From positions 1-34,412 of the forward strand of contig NZ_JAAAMT010000054.1 in assembly GCF_009905435.1 (NCBI RefSeq): a stretch of DNA of 34,412 nt, written 5' to 3'. The DNA is from Pseudomonas sp. R5(2019). GTDB taxonomy: Bacteria; Pseudomonadota; Gammaproteobacteria; Pseudomonadales; Pseudomonadaceae. Made by a program: the position numbers and the translations under genes. Shown piece after piece: positions 15,897-24,036 of this stretch (position 1 is the stretch's first letter; each line of letters begins with the position of its first letter). The notes beneath the pieces were generated by a model that was given only the letters and a program-made list of their open reading frames with translations, was not told the DNA's origin and ran no database searches.

Positions 15897-17354
15897 TTAC
15901 CCCCAGACCGCACGCAACACCTCCGCCAGGCTGGTTTCACCGCGGCGCAATCGCTCCACCGCCATCTGCACCAGGCTTTGACGCTGGTCGACCAGATAGC
16001 TTTCCATCGCCACCTCACTGGCGCCGTCGTAGAGCAGGCTGATCAAGCCGGCGTCCAGCTCGATAAATTCATACAGGCCGATGCGGCCGTTGTAGCCGCT
16101 GCCCTGGCAGGTGCTGCAGCCCTCTGGATGAAAGCTCTGGGCAAGCCCTGCAAGCTCCGGCCACAAGGCCTGCTCAGCGGCCAGCAAGGGCCGGGCGCTG
16201 GCGCAATGGCAGAGCCTGCGCACCAGCCGTTGGGCCATCACGCCCTTGAGGCTGGAGGCAATCAAGAACGGTTCCACCCCCATGTCGCGCAGCCGGGTCA
16301 CGGCACCGACCGCGCTGTTGGTGTGCAGGGTCGACAACACCAAGTGCCCGGTCAGGCTGGCTTGCACGGCGATCTGAGCGGTTTCCATGTCGCGGATTTC
16401 GCCGAGCATGATCACGTCCGGGTCCTGGCGCAGAATCGCCCGCAGGCTGCTGGCAAAGGTCAGGCCGGCGCGCGGATTGATGGCGGTCTGGCCGATGCCG
16501 GCGATGGCGTATTCGACCGGGTCTTCAACGGTGAGGATGTTGCGGCTACCGTCGTTGAGCGAATTGAGGCTGGCGTACAACGTGGTGGTTTTGCCGGAGC
16601 CGGTGGGGCCGGTGTTCAGCACGATGCCATTGGGCCGGGCCAGGCAGGCGCGCAAGCGTTGCTCCACGGCGGCGGGCATGCCGAGGTTGCTCAAATCCAA
16701 TAGGCTGGCCTGCTTGTCGAGCACCCGCATCACCACCCGTTCGCCATGAATGCTCGGCAGGGTCGAGACGCGGATATCCACCTCGCGCCCGCCCGAGCGC
16801 AGGCCGATGCGGCCGTCCTGGGGCTGGCGCTTTTCGGCGATATCGAGCCGCGCCATGACCTTGATCCGCGACACCAGCATCGCCGACAGCGCCCGTGGCG
16901 GGCACAGCACTTCGCGCAGGTGGCCGTCGACCCGCAGGCGTACCGCCAGGCGGCTTTCGAAGGTCTCGATATGGATGTCCGAGGCGCGCAGGCGCAGGGC
17001 TTCGCCAAACAGGCCGTTGATCAGGCGGATCACCGGCGCCTCGTTGTCGCTTTCGAGCAGGTCTTCGATTTTCGGCAGTTCGCTGACCAGGCTGTCCAGG
17101 TCAACGTGCTCGGCAATCCCTTCGATCAACGCCGCGGTGGTGTCTTCACCGGCTTCGTACAGCTGGCCCAGGCGCAGGTCGTATTCGGCGCTCGGCAGCT
17201 GTTCGACGGCGCACGGCTGGCCATGCACGCGAAAGACTTCCTGCAGCTGGTTGAGGTCAGCATCGGTGCGCAACATCAGACGCCAGCCGTCGTCCTGCGG
17301 GATCACCGAGACGCCGGCCTGACGCGCCAACCGATAGGGCAACAGGCTCATCAC
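15897..17354 (-). CDS. gspE: Type II secretion ATPase E
   Basis: This 485-residue hexameric cytoplasmic ATPase has an N-terminal N1E domain for GspL binding, then SDIHIETFESRLAVRLRVDG, Walker A GPTGSGKTT (249-257), the Asp box, Walker B with VIMLGEIRD (314-322) and the His box LSTLHTNSA (340-348). The C-terminal zinc motif is unusual: family members carry CxxC...CxxC, while here the first pair reads C382-H-C384 with one residue less, and the second is C413-S-T-C416. It overlaps gspD by four bases. Confidence 0.95.
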   Translation of the reverse strand: MMSLLPYRLARQAGVSVIPQDDGWRLMLRTDADLNQLQEVFRVHGQPCAVEQLPSAEYDLRLGQLYEAGEDTTAALIEGIAEHVDLDSLVSELPKIEDLLESDNEAPVIRLINGLFGEALRLRASDIHIETFESRLAVRLRVDGHLREVLCPPRALSAMLVSRIKVMARLDIAEKRQPQDGRIGLRSGGREVDIRVSTLPSIHGERVVMRVLDKQASLLDLSNLGMPAAVEQRLRACLARPNGIVLNTGPTGSGKTTTLYASLNSLNDGSRNILTVEDPVEYAIAGIGQTAINPRAGLTFASSLRAILRQDPDVIMLGEIRDMETAQIAVQASLTGHLVLSTLHTNSAVGAVTRLRDMGVEPFLIASSLKGVMAQRLVRRLCHCASARPLLAAEQALWPELAGLAQSFHPEGCSTCQGSGYNGRIGLYEFIELDAGLISLLYDGASEVAMESYLVDQRQSLVQMAVERLRRGETSLAEVLRAVWG

Positions 17355-19315
17355 CAGGTCAGCCCGTCCATGCGTTCGCGGCTGGGCGGGAACAATTCCA
17401 GCAGGCCTTTGGATGAGGTGATGCCGGGCAGGTCCAGCGGCGTGCTTTGCTTGAGGTTGCGGTATTTGTCATTGCTCAACTGCGCCAGTGTCGCGGCATC
17501 ACGAATGATCCGCGGGCGGATGAACACCATCAGGTTCTGCTTGACCTGGTTGTTGGTGGTGGAGCGAAACAGCCCGCCCACCAGTGGCAGGTCGGCCAGA
17601 AAGGGCACGCCCTGGCGGCTGGAATTCTGTTCGTCGCCGATCAGCCCGCCGAGCACCACCAGGCCATTGTCTTCGACCATCACCTTGGTCTTGATTTCGC
17701 GCTTGTTGGTGATCACGTCACTGGCCGAGGCGTTGTCGGCAATCGACGACACCTCCTGGACAATGTCCAGCCGCACGGTGTTGTCGATATTGATCTGCGG
17801 CTTGATCCGCAGCTTCACACCGACCTCCCTGCGCTCGATGGTCTGGTACGGGTTGCTGTTGTTCTGGGTCACGGAACCGGTGACAAAGGGCACTTCCTGA
17901 CCAACCAGGATCGAGGCTTCGGCGTTGTCCAGGGTCAGCAGCGTCGGGGTCGACAGCAGGTTGAAACCGCTCTCGCTTTTCAGCGCATTGAGCAAGGCCA
18001 CAAAGTTGAAGCCACTGCCGATATGGCCAACGCCGGCGGTGACGCCTTGCATGCCGGCGAGCAAGGCACCGAGGGCCGTGTCGTTGCCGGTGGCGGCTGC
18101 GGCGGCGATGCTGTTGATGCCGGCATCGCCAAAGCTGACGCTGCCCACCGGCACGCCGCTGTTGCCGTCATTGAGGAACAGCCACTGCACGCCCAGCTCG
18201 CGGGCGCGGTTCTCCGACACCTCGGCAATGATCGCCTCGACCATGACCTGGGCGCGGCGAATATCCAGTTGCTCGATGATGCTGCGGTAGTTGGCCAGTT
18301 CACTGTCGGGGCCGACCATGACCACCGCGTTGGTGGCCTCTTCGGATTCCAGGCGAATCGTCGAGCCCTCGGCCGACACCAGCGTGGCGCCGCCCTCCTC
18401 GGCCTTGCCGGCTTCAGTCGCCGGTGCGGCCACATCCTGGCTCAGGCCGCGCAGCACCTTGACCACTTCCACGGCGCTGGCATGGCGCAGGTACACCACT
18501 TGGGTGTTGCTGCTGCGCACCAGGCTTTGCGGGGTGTCGATCTTGCGCAACAGCAGCTTCACACGACTGCGGGCGCTTTCACTGCCGCGCACCAACAGCG
18601 CGTTGCTGCGTGGGTCGGCAATCACCTGCACGCCATCCACGCCCTGTTCGCGGGCCAGCAGCCGGGTCAGCAACTGCGCGGTGTCGTTGGCGCTGGCGTT
18701 GGTCAGTGGCAGCACTTCCATCGGTTCTTCGCTGACCTGATCGAGCTGCGCCAGGAGGCTGTCGATACGGTCCAGGTTACTGCGCCAGTCGGTGATCACC
18801 AGCAGGTTGGCGGCCGGGTACGGGGTGATGACGCCCACGCGCGGATCGATCAGCGGCTTGAGGATTGTCAGCATCTGCTCGTTGGCGGCGTTGCGCACAT
18901 TGAACACCCGGGTGGCGATGCCATCGCTGCCTTCGCCGTTGCTGCGGCTGGCGGTTTCCACCGGCACCGGTTCAAGCCGGGCGGCCTGGTCGGGCACGAC
19001 CTTGACGGTGCCGTTGGGCAGGTCGACGGCGGCGAAGCCCTGGGCGCGCAACTGGGCGAGAAAAATCCCGTAGATGTCCTCGCTGCCCAGCCGCTCGGTA
19101 CTGCGCACGGTGACCTTGCCGGTGACTCGGGGGTCGACGATAAAGGTGGTGCCGGTAATCTGCGACACGCTGTCGATAAACTCGATCATATCGGTGTCAA
19201 CGAAGTTGACTTCGTACACCGGTTTTTCCTCGGCCATGACCTGGCCCAGGCTCAAGGCGCACATCATCAAAAACAGCAGCACGTAATGGTTCAGCAGATT
19301 CATCGGGCAATTCAT
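17351..19315 (-). CDS. gspD: Type II secretion outer-membrane secretin D
   Basis: This 654-residue protein has a signal peptide (LLFLMMCALSLGQVMA), the N0 domain YEVNFVDTDMIEFIDSVSQITG, repeated N1-N3 domains (VRNAANEQMLTILKPLIDPRVGVITPYPAANLLVITD; LTNASANDTAQLLTRLL; VVYLRHASAVEVVKVLRGLS), and the C-terminal secretin domain with VEAIIAEVSENRARELGVQW, PFVTGS and VPFLADLPLVGGLFR. A very long open frame extends to 19972 but is out-of-frame reading of gspC. ATG 19315 overlaps the gspC stop (ATGA) and is preferred; ATG 19303 is the alternative. The protein forms the gated outer-membrane channel. Confidence 0.95.
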   Translation of the reverse strand: MNCPMNLLNHYVLLFLMMCALSLGQVMAEEKPVYEVNFVDTDMIEFIDSVSQITGTTFIVDPRVTGKVTVRSTERLGSEDIYGIFLAQLRAQGFAAVDLPNGTVKVVPDQAARLEPVPVETASRSNGEGSDGIATRVFNVRNAANEQMLTILKPLIDPRVGVITPYPAANLLVITDWRSNLDRIDSLLAQLDQVSEEPMEVLPLTNASANDTAQLLTRLLAREQGVDGVQVIADPRSNALLVRGSESARSRVKLLLRKIDTPQSLVRSSNTQVVYLRHASAVEVVKVLRGLSQDVAAPATEAGKAEEGGATLVSAEGSTIRLESEEATNAVVMVGPDSELANYRSIIEQLDIRRAQVMVEAIIAEVSENRARELGVQWLFLNDGNSGVPVGSVSFGDAGINSIAAAAATGNDTALGALLAGMQGVTAGVGHIGSGFNFVALLNALKSESGFNLLSTPTLLTLDNAEASILVGQEVPFVTGSVTQNNSNPYQTIERREVGVKLRIKPQINIDNTVRLDIVQEVSSIADNASASDVITNKREIKTKVMVEDNGLVVLGGLIGDEQNSSRQGVPFLADLPLVGGLFRSTTNNQVKQNLMVFIRPRIIRDAATLAQLSNDKYRNLKQSTPLDLPGITSSKGLLELFPPSRERMDGLTW

Positions 19316-19728
19316 CCTTGACGCTTCAGACCGCTGAGCGGTCGTTGCTGGGGCCACGGCAAGCGCTCGCGACGCCCCTTGTGATCGAATATCAGGCCAT
19401 CCGGAGCGATGGCCTCCAGCACAATGCCGGGGGCCAGCCGCTGGCCACGGCGCAACGCGCGTTGCTGCTTCTCGAAGCGCAGCACTACCACGGTGGCGCT
19501 GATCGGTGTCGCCTTGAGGCCGCCGACGACTTCCACGGCCAGGGTGGTCAAGGGCAACACATCGCTGACCGCCTTTGCGCTCCAGTGCCGGGCCAGCAAA
19601 TCCGGCACCGGGGGCGAGACCGGCGGCGCCGCGGGCAGCGGCGCCGGGCCGTGCCAGAGGGCCAATACGCACTGGGCGCCGAGCCAGGCCGCCAGAGTCG
19701 TCAGCAGCACGCTGGCCAGCCGGCTCAA
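19312..19728 (-). CDS. gspC: Short type II secretion protein C (HR domain only)
   Basis: This 138-residue bitopic protein has one N-terminal membrane helix (VLLTTLAAWLGAQCVLALW), a proline-rich linker, then the homology-region domain that contacts GspD (LTTLAVEVVGGLKATPISATVVVLRFEKQQRALRRGQRL and ILFDHKGRRERLPW-like end). It stops at LSGLKRQG with no PDZ or coiled-coil domain, making it about half the length of typical GspC. It overlaps the SoxB-like gene upstream and gspD downstream by four bases each. Confidence 0.85.
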   Translation of the reverse strand: MSRLASVLLTTLAAWLGAQCVLALWHGPAPLPAAPPVSPPVPDLLARHWSAKAVSDVLPLTTLAVEVVGGLKATPISATVVVLRFEKQQRALRRGQRLAPGIVLEAIAPDGLIFDHKGRRERLPWPQQRPLSGLKRQG

Positions 19729-21365
19729 CTGAGCATGCCCTGCGGGTGCCAGCCCGGGTGGCCTTGCACGTAGTGCAGGTGTGGCAAGGGCAATTGCGGC
19801 AGCTGCCAGCCGGCCGGTTGTTCACGAATAAAGGTTTCCAACCGCTGCCAGAGCGGCTCGCCCGCCTGGGCATCGGCGCCCAGCGCGAAGGTGCGGCACT
19901 GTCCTGCTGATACCTCGAGCCCGCTGATGCGGCGCCCGCCAGGGCTATAAGCGACTTCCCAGGGTTGGCCAAGCCAGCGCGGCAAGTCCTGGCTGTTGTC
20001 CAGCAGCAAGGGTTCGCCGAACAGTTGCTCGGCGGCGTTCTCCAGCACTCGGCCGACCTGCTCTGCCGGTGCCTCCAGCACCGCCGCCGGGTGGCTGCCG
20101 GTGAGGTTGATCAAATGCTCGCGGGTAATGTTGGCACCCGCGGCCAAGGGGCTGTCGTAACGCAGGCCTGGCAGCAGCACGGCGTGTTGCTCGTGGCCGG
20201 CCAGCGCCTGATGGATCAGCCGGTCCCAACTGCCAGCGCGCACATCGCGACGCCACAGGGGTTCCGGCGCCCGGCCCAGCGGTTGGTCAAGCCAGCCGGC
20301 ATGGGCGGCACGTTGTTGTGTGAGGGTCTGTTGCAACTGGCGGGCATGGCGCTGGCCGGCCTCATCGAGGCTGTGCAGCATGGCCGGTTGAAACTGCGCG
20401 GTGAACTGCCAACCGGCCTGGGTGGTCTGGCAGCGAATGCGAAAAGCGCCACTGGCACGAGTGCCCGCCAGTACCAGCGGCACGCGTTTGCCGGACGCCT
20501 GGGTCACCTCGATGGGCGCCGGCCACAAGTCCTGGCCGCGGGCGCACAACAGAAGGTCCACTTCGCTCAGGCGCTCGGCCAGCCAAAAGCCCGGCCCGGT
20601 GCCGACATCCGCCAGCCCGATCACCAGGTCCGCCTGCTCGCGGGCTTGTTTGAACACCGGCTGCAAACGCTGATGCCACTGGCTGAGGGTGGCGGCCTGG
20701 TCCCTGGCGTAGGGGTCGGTGATGCCGACCACGGCGATGCGCACGCCACCGCGCCGGAACACGGCAAAATCCTCAGTGCCCAGTTGCCGGGCCTGCTCGG
20801 CGCTGAGGCCAGCGCCCAATACCGGCTGCTGGTATTGATGATAGAGACCGGCACATTGCTGCGGCCAGAGGTGGCGTTCATCGCTGCTGACCCTGACCTC
20901 GCTGCCCAGCAGTGCGCTGCCCTGCAAGCCGGACACTCCGCGGGTCAGGTAGGCCAGGCCGCTGCCGTTCCAGCACTGGCCATTCTCCAGGGTCAGGCTA
21001 TTATCGGCGCCGGCCTGCTCGCGCCAACGCTGCAGCATCGCGCCCAGCACGGCGTAGCCGTCGGTGGCCTGGTTGCCGGTCAAGGCAGCGTCCAGCAGCG
21101 GTGCGGTGGAAGGGTCGAGGGGGAATTGCTGACGGGCACTGGCACCGGTCAGCCAGGGTGCCTGACCGACACGGGTGACCGGCCCCAGGCGGGTTCGTGG
21201 CACCACCGGCAAACCCGGCTGACGCGCATCGAGGGTGTCGGCGACATACAACAGTTCAACCGCAGAACCACTGGCGCTGCCGGGGGCCTTGAGGGTTGAG
21301 CAGGCGCTCATCCAGGGCGCCACCGCGGCCACCGCCATCAGGCCCAACACCTCTCGCCGTTTCAT
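19725..21365 (-). CDS. SoxB/5'-nucleotidase-like Tat lipoprotein, apparent pseudoenzyme
   Basis: This 546-residue protein starts MKRREVLGLMAVAAVAPWMSAC: twin arginines R3-R4 with VLGL as in Tat signals, and a lipobox-like MSAC with C22 as lipidation site. The body aligns by eye with SoxB-type calcineurin-like/5'-nucleotidase proteins: NGSGLAYLTRGVSGLQGSALLG, VGITDPYARD and the C-terminal domain NITREHLINLTGSHPAAVLEAPAEQVGRVLENAAEQLF. The metal-binding motifs look lost: DTHAQ-like becomes DTLDA, GGDTWQGS becomes ENGQCWNGS, the SHNG motif becomes LADVG, and GHTHD becomes ARGQD. It is the first gene of the gsp operon and so a probable substrate or partner of the system. It may correspond to the protein called UxpA in P. 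putida; I cannot confirm this. Confidence 0.8.
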   Translation of the reverse strand: MKRREVLGLMAVAAVAPWMSACSTLKAPGSASGSAVELLYVADTLDARQPGLPVVPRTRLGPVTRVGQAPWLTGASARQQFPLDPSTAPLLDAALTGNQATDGYAVLGAMLQRWREQAGADNSLTLENGQCWNGSGLAYLTRGVSGLQGSALLGSEVRVSSDERHLWPQQCAGLYHQYQQPVLGAGLSAEQARQLGTEDFAVFRRGGVRIAVVGITDPYARDQAATLSQWHQRLQPVFKQAREQADLVIGLADVGTGPGFWLAERLSEVDLLLCARGQDLWPAPIEVTQASGKRVPLVLAGTRASGAFRIRCQTTQAGWQFTAQFQPAMLHSLDEAGQRHARQLQQTLTQQRAAHAGWLDQPLGRAPEPLWRRDVRAGSWDRLIHQALAGHEQHAVLLPGLRYDSPLAAGANITREHLINLTGSHPAAVLEAPAEQVGRVLENAAEQLFGEPLLLDNSQDLPRWLGQPWEVAYSPGGRRISGLEVSAGQCRTFALGADAQAGEPLWQRLETFIREQPAGWQLPQLPLPHLHYVQGHPGWHPQGMLS

Positions 21366-21422
21366 CTATTGCGCCATCCAGAAATTGTTACGATTCGATG
21401 GCGCGCAGGTTACGAGCGAAAA

Positions 21423-21440
21423 ATGACGGTTTAATGTCTT
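21423..21440 (-). promoter_or_regulatory. Candidate Pho box upstream of the gsp operon
   Basis: Read on the minus strand: AAGACAT, 4 bases, CCGTCAT, 4 bases, CGCTCGT. Against the PhoB half-site CTGTCAT these match 4, 6 and 4 of 7 positions with the expected 11-base period. It lies 58 bp upstream of the SoxB-like start and 128 bp upstream of divergent uxpB. The match is moderate. Confidence 0.5.
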
Positions 21441-21568
21441 AATTTCTTTTTGCAATAAGTAACAAATTTCTAACTACTTTCAACAAAGCGTAAAAGAATC
21501 ATCACATTAGCTTTCTACAGTCACGGCTCTTTTTACTGTTACGCCTACCGAGAAGGACCTGAGACCTG

Positions 21569-23647
21569 ATGAGCAGAGAAACTGGCAGCAACCGTGACTT
21601 GAACCCAGGCAACAACGAGCCGATGGACCGGGTGATCAACAGCTACCTGAGCCGCCGCAGCGTGATGAAAGGCAGCCTGGGTGCGGCCATCGCCATGATC
21701 GCTGGCGCCGGCCTGACCGGTTGCTTCGACAGCGGCGGCGGCAGCGACGACCCGGCGACGACCACGACCACGCCGCCGACCACCACCAACCCGGATCCGG
21801 AACTGGCGCCAACCAAAATGGCCCTCGCCTTCGACTCGATCCCGGGCTCGCGCACCGACGCCTGCACCGTCGCCGCCGGCTACACCGCCTATGTGCTGGC
21901 GCCTTGGGGCACGCCGCTGAACAGCAACGCCAACCCGTGGAAAAGCGATGGCAGCAACACCGCCGCCGACCAGGCCAACGCCATGGGCATGCACCACGAC
22001 GGCATGCACTTCTTCCCGATCAATGGCAGCTCCGATGACGGCCTGATCGCGATCAACTTCGAATACATCGACCAGAAAGCCCTGCACCCGGCCGGCGCCA
22101 CCACCGACGCCAGCGGCAATCGCCCGGCGGAAGAAGTGCGCAAGGAAATCAACGCCCACGGCGCCGGTGTGGTGCGCGTCCGCAAGGTCAGCGGGCGCTG
22201 GCAGGTGGTCGACAATGACCCGCTGAACCAGCGCTTCACCACCGCCAGCGTGATGGACATCGCCGGGCCCCTGCGTGGCACCGCCCACGTCAAGACCAGG
22301 TTCTCGCGCAATGGCACCCAGACCCGCGGCACCAACAACAACTGCGGCAACGGCTACACCCCGTGGGGCACCTACCTGACCTGTGAAGAGAACTGGCCGG
22401 GCGTGTTCGTCAATCGCGGGACCATTCCTGAAGACCAGCGCCGGATCGGCGTCGGGAGCTCCAGCAGCTACGACTGGGAAACCGCGGCGGGCGATGCCAG
22501 TGAAGTCAACGACGAGTTCGCCCGCTTCGACCTGACCCCCACCGGCGCCAGCGCCGAAGACGACTACCGCAACGAAGCCAGTACCTATGGCTACATCGTC
22601 GAGATCGACCCGTACGACTCGACCAAACGCGCGGTCAAGCGTACTGCCCTGGGCCGTTTCCGCCACGAAGGCTGCTGGCCAGGCAATGTCGAGGAAGGCA
22701 AACCGGTGGTGTTCTACTGCGGCGACGATGCGCAGAACGAGTACCTGTACAAGTTCGTCTCCACCGCCCTCTGGCAAGCAGCCGATGCGCGCCCGGCCGA
22801 TCGCCTGGCCACCGGTGCCAAGTACATGGACAGTGGCACCCTGTATGTGGCGCGTTTCACCGCCGAAGGCGTCGGCCAGTGGCTGCCGTTGACGGTCGAC
22901 AGTGCCACCCGCGATGGCCGCACCCTGGGCTCGATCTACGGCGACTTGCCAACGATCATCATCAACACCCGCGGCGCCGCCGATGCCCTGGGCGCCACAC
23001 CGATGGACCGCCCGGAGTGGACCACCGTCAACCCGCTCAACGGCGACGTGTACCTGACCCTGACCAACAACACCAGCCGCACCGTGGCCAACGTCGCCAA
23101 CCCGCGCGTCAACAACAAACACGGGCACATCATTCGCTGGCACGACAACGCTGACCAGACGTCCTTCACCTGGGATATCTTTGTCTTCGGCGCCAACGCC
23201 GCCGGTACGCCTGACCTCAACCGCTCGGGCCTGACCGAACTGAACCAGTTCGCCAGCCCCGACGGCATGTCGTTCGACAGCCGTGGCGTGCTGTGGATCG
23301 AGACCGACAACGGCGAGTCGACCATCACCAGCTACACCAACGACCAGTTGCTGGCCGTGATCCCGACCAACCTGGTCAACGCTGCAGGCACCCAGGTGCC
23401 GGTCAACGCCGAAAACCAGGCCGACCTGCGCCGCTTCTTCGTCGGCCCTAACGGCTGTGAAGTCACGGGGCTTGCGTTTACCCCGGACCACAAGACCATG
23501 TTCGTGAACATCCAGCACCCGAAAAACTGGCCGTTCACGGATGTGGCGACTGAAGTGACGCCGAGCGGCACGACCGTGCGGCCTCGGGCGGCGACGGTGG
23601 TGATTCAGCGGATTGATGGAGAGGAGTTGGCGATCAATCGCGTCTGA
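21569..23647 (+). CDS. uxpB: PhoX-family phosphatase, Tat-exported lipoprotein (UxpB)
   Basis: This 692-residue DUF839/PhoX protein would release phosphate from organic esters outside the cytoplasm. The N-terminus has a Tat motif SRRSVMKG (R29-R30), a hydrophobic stretch and the lipobox LTGC (C52), then a low-complexity Thr/Pro linker. The PhoX body shows CGNGYTPWGTYLTCEENWPGVF, RFRHEGCWPGN, RPEWTTVNPLNGDVYLTLTNN, FASPDGMSFDSRGVLWIETDNG and GCEVTGLAFTPDHKTMFVNIQHP. In P. putida, UxpB is a PhoX phosphatase with exactly this Tat-plus-lipobox signal. It is induced at low phosphate and released through the Xcp type II system, and its gene lies next to tat-1. The arrangement here is the same. It is divergent from the gsp operon. 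AAGGAC lies about 11 bases before the ATG. Confidence 0.93.
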   Translation: MSRETGSNRDLNPGNNEPMDRVINSYLSRRSVMKGSLGAAIAMIAGAGLTGCFDSGGGSDDPATTTTTPPTTTNPDPELAPTKMALAFDSIPGSRTDACTVAAGYTAYVLAPWGTPLNSNANPWKSDGSNTAADQANAMGMHHDGMHFFPINGSSDDGLIAINFEYIDQKALHPAGATTDASGNRPAEEVRKEINAHGAGVVRVRKVSGRWQVVDNDPLNQRFTTASVMDIAGPLRGTAHVKTRFSRNGTQTRGTNNNCGNGYTPWGTYLTCEENWPGVFVNRGTIPEDQRRIGVGSSSSYDWETAAGDASEVNDEFARFDLTPTGASAEDDYRNEASTYGYIVEIDPYDSTKRAVKRTALGRFRHEGCWPGNVEEGKPVVFYCGDDAQNEYLYKFVSTALWQAADARPADRLATGAKYMDSGTLYVARFTAEGVGQWLPLTVDSATRDGRTLGSIYGDLPTIIINTRGAADALGATPMDRPEWTTVNPLNGDVYLTLTNNTSRTVANVANPRVNNKHGHIIRWHDNADQTSFTWDIFVFGANAAGTPDLNRSGLTELNQFASPDGMSFDSRGVLWIETDNGESTITSYTNDQLLAVIPTNLVNAAGTQVPVNAENQADLRRFFVGPNGCEVTGLAFTPDHKTMFVNIQHPKNWPFTDVATEVTPSGTTVRPRAATVVIQRIDGEELAINRV

Positions 23648-24036
23648 GCCTATTCGCGGGCAAGCGCGCTCCCACCGGTCTCCATTCCCGCCACACCTGC
23701 GCGGAGAGCTTTTGATCTTGTAGGAGCTTGCCCGCGATGCCGGTCAGTTAAGGAATGGAGCGCCGAAAACCTGTGGGAGCGGATTTATCCGCGAATTCAG
23801 ACACCGCGGTTTTTCAGGCATTGCGCGGCGCCTTCATTCGCGGATAAATCCGCTCCCACATGGATCTCGCCTTAACTGACTGGCATTGGGGCTTGCCCGC
23901 GATGCAGGCGCCGCGGTGTATCTGTGACAGCCCGGTGAAGCCATCGCAGGCAAGCCTTGCTCCTACACCGGTCTCGCTCACGTTTTGTGGCGGGCTGTTG
24001 TGGGAGCGCGCTTGCCCGCGAAGCTTTTGGCGTCCT
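23648..24036. repeat. REP cluster between convergent uxpB and gspK
   Basis: This 389-bp gap contains no supportable gene and is almost wholly REP units: TATTCGCGGGCAAGCGCGCTCCCAC at the start is followed by GTAGGAGCTTGCCCGCGATG, the TIR-bounded element at 23737-23886, GGGGCTTGCCCGCGATGCAG, and GGGAGCGCGCTTGCCCGCGA near 24003. It probably serves as the bidirectional transcript end for the two convergent genes. Confidence 0.85.
23737..23886. repeat. TIR-bounded REP element, second core type
   Basis: It is bounded by ATGCCGGTCAGTTAAGG (23737-23753) and CCTTAACTGACTGGCAT (23870-23886), a 17-bp terminal inverted repeat with one mismatch that also bounds the 6172-6395 element. Inside is an inverted REP pair of the GGGAGCGGATTTATCCGCG type, different from the 6172 core. 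The right flank GGGGCTTGCCCGCGATG is the same as that right of the 6172 copy. Confidence 0.85.

Noticed and set aside
14811..16703. 630-codon plus-strand open frame over gspF and gspE
   Set aside because: Spans the antisense of two clear T2SS genes; composition is that of a GC-rich shadow frame.
17447..19321. 624-codon plus-strand open frame over gspD
   Set aside because: Antisense shadow of the secretin gene; Gln/His/Gly-rich with no recognisable domain.
21545..23518. 657-codon open frame antisense to uxpB
   Set aside because: It mirrors the PhoX gene codon by codon, is Val/Gly/His-rich as expected for antisense of GC-rich DNA, and has no domain of its own. The sense strand has an unmistakable PhoX sequence.
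23648..24036. Possible CRISPR-like array in the repeat cluster
   Set aside because: The repeats are inverted REPs of differing sequence and spacing, not regular direct repeats with unique spacers, and no cas gene is present.
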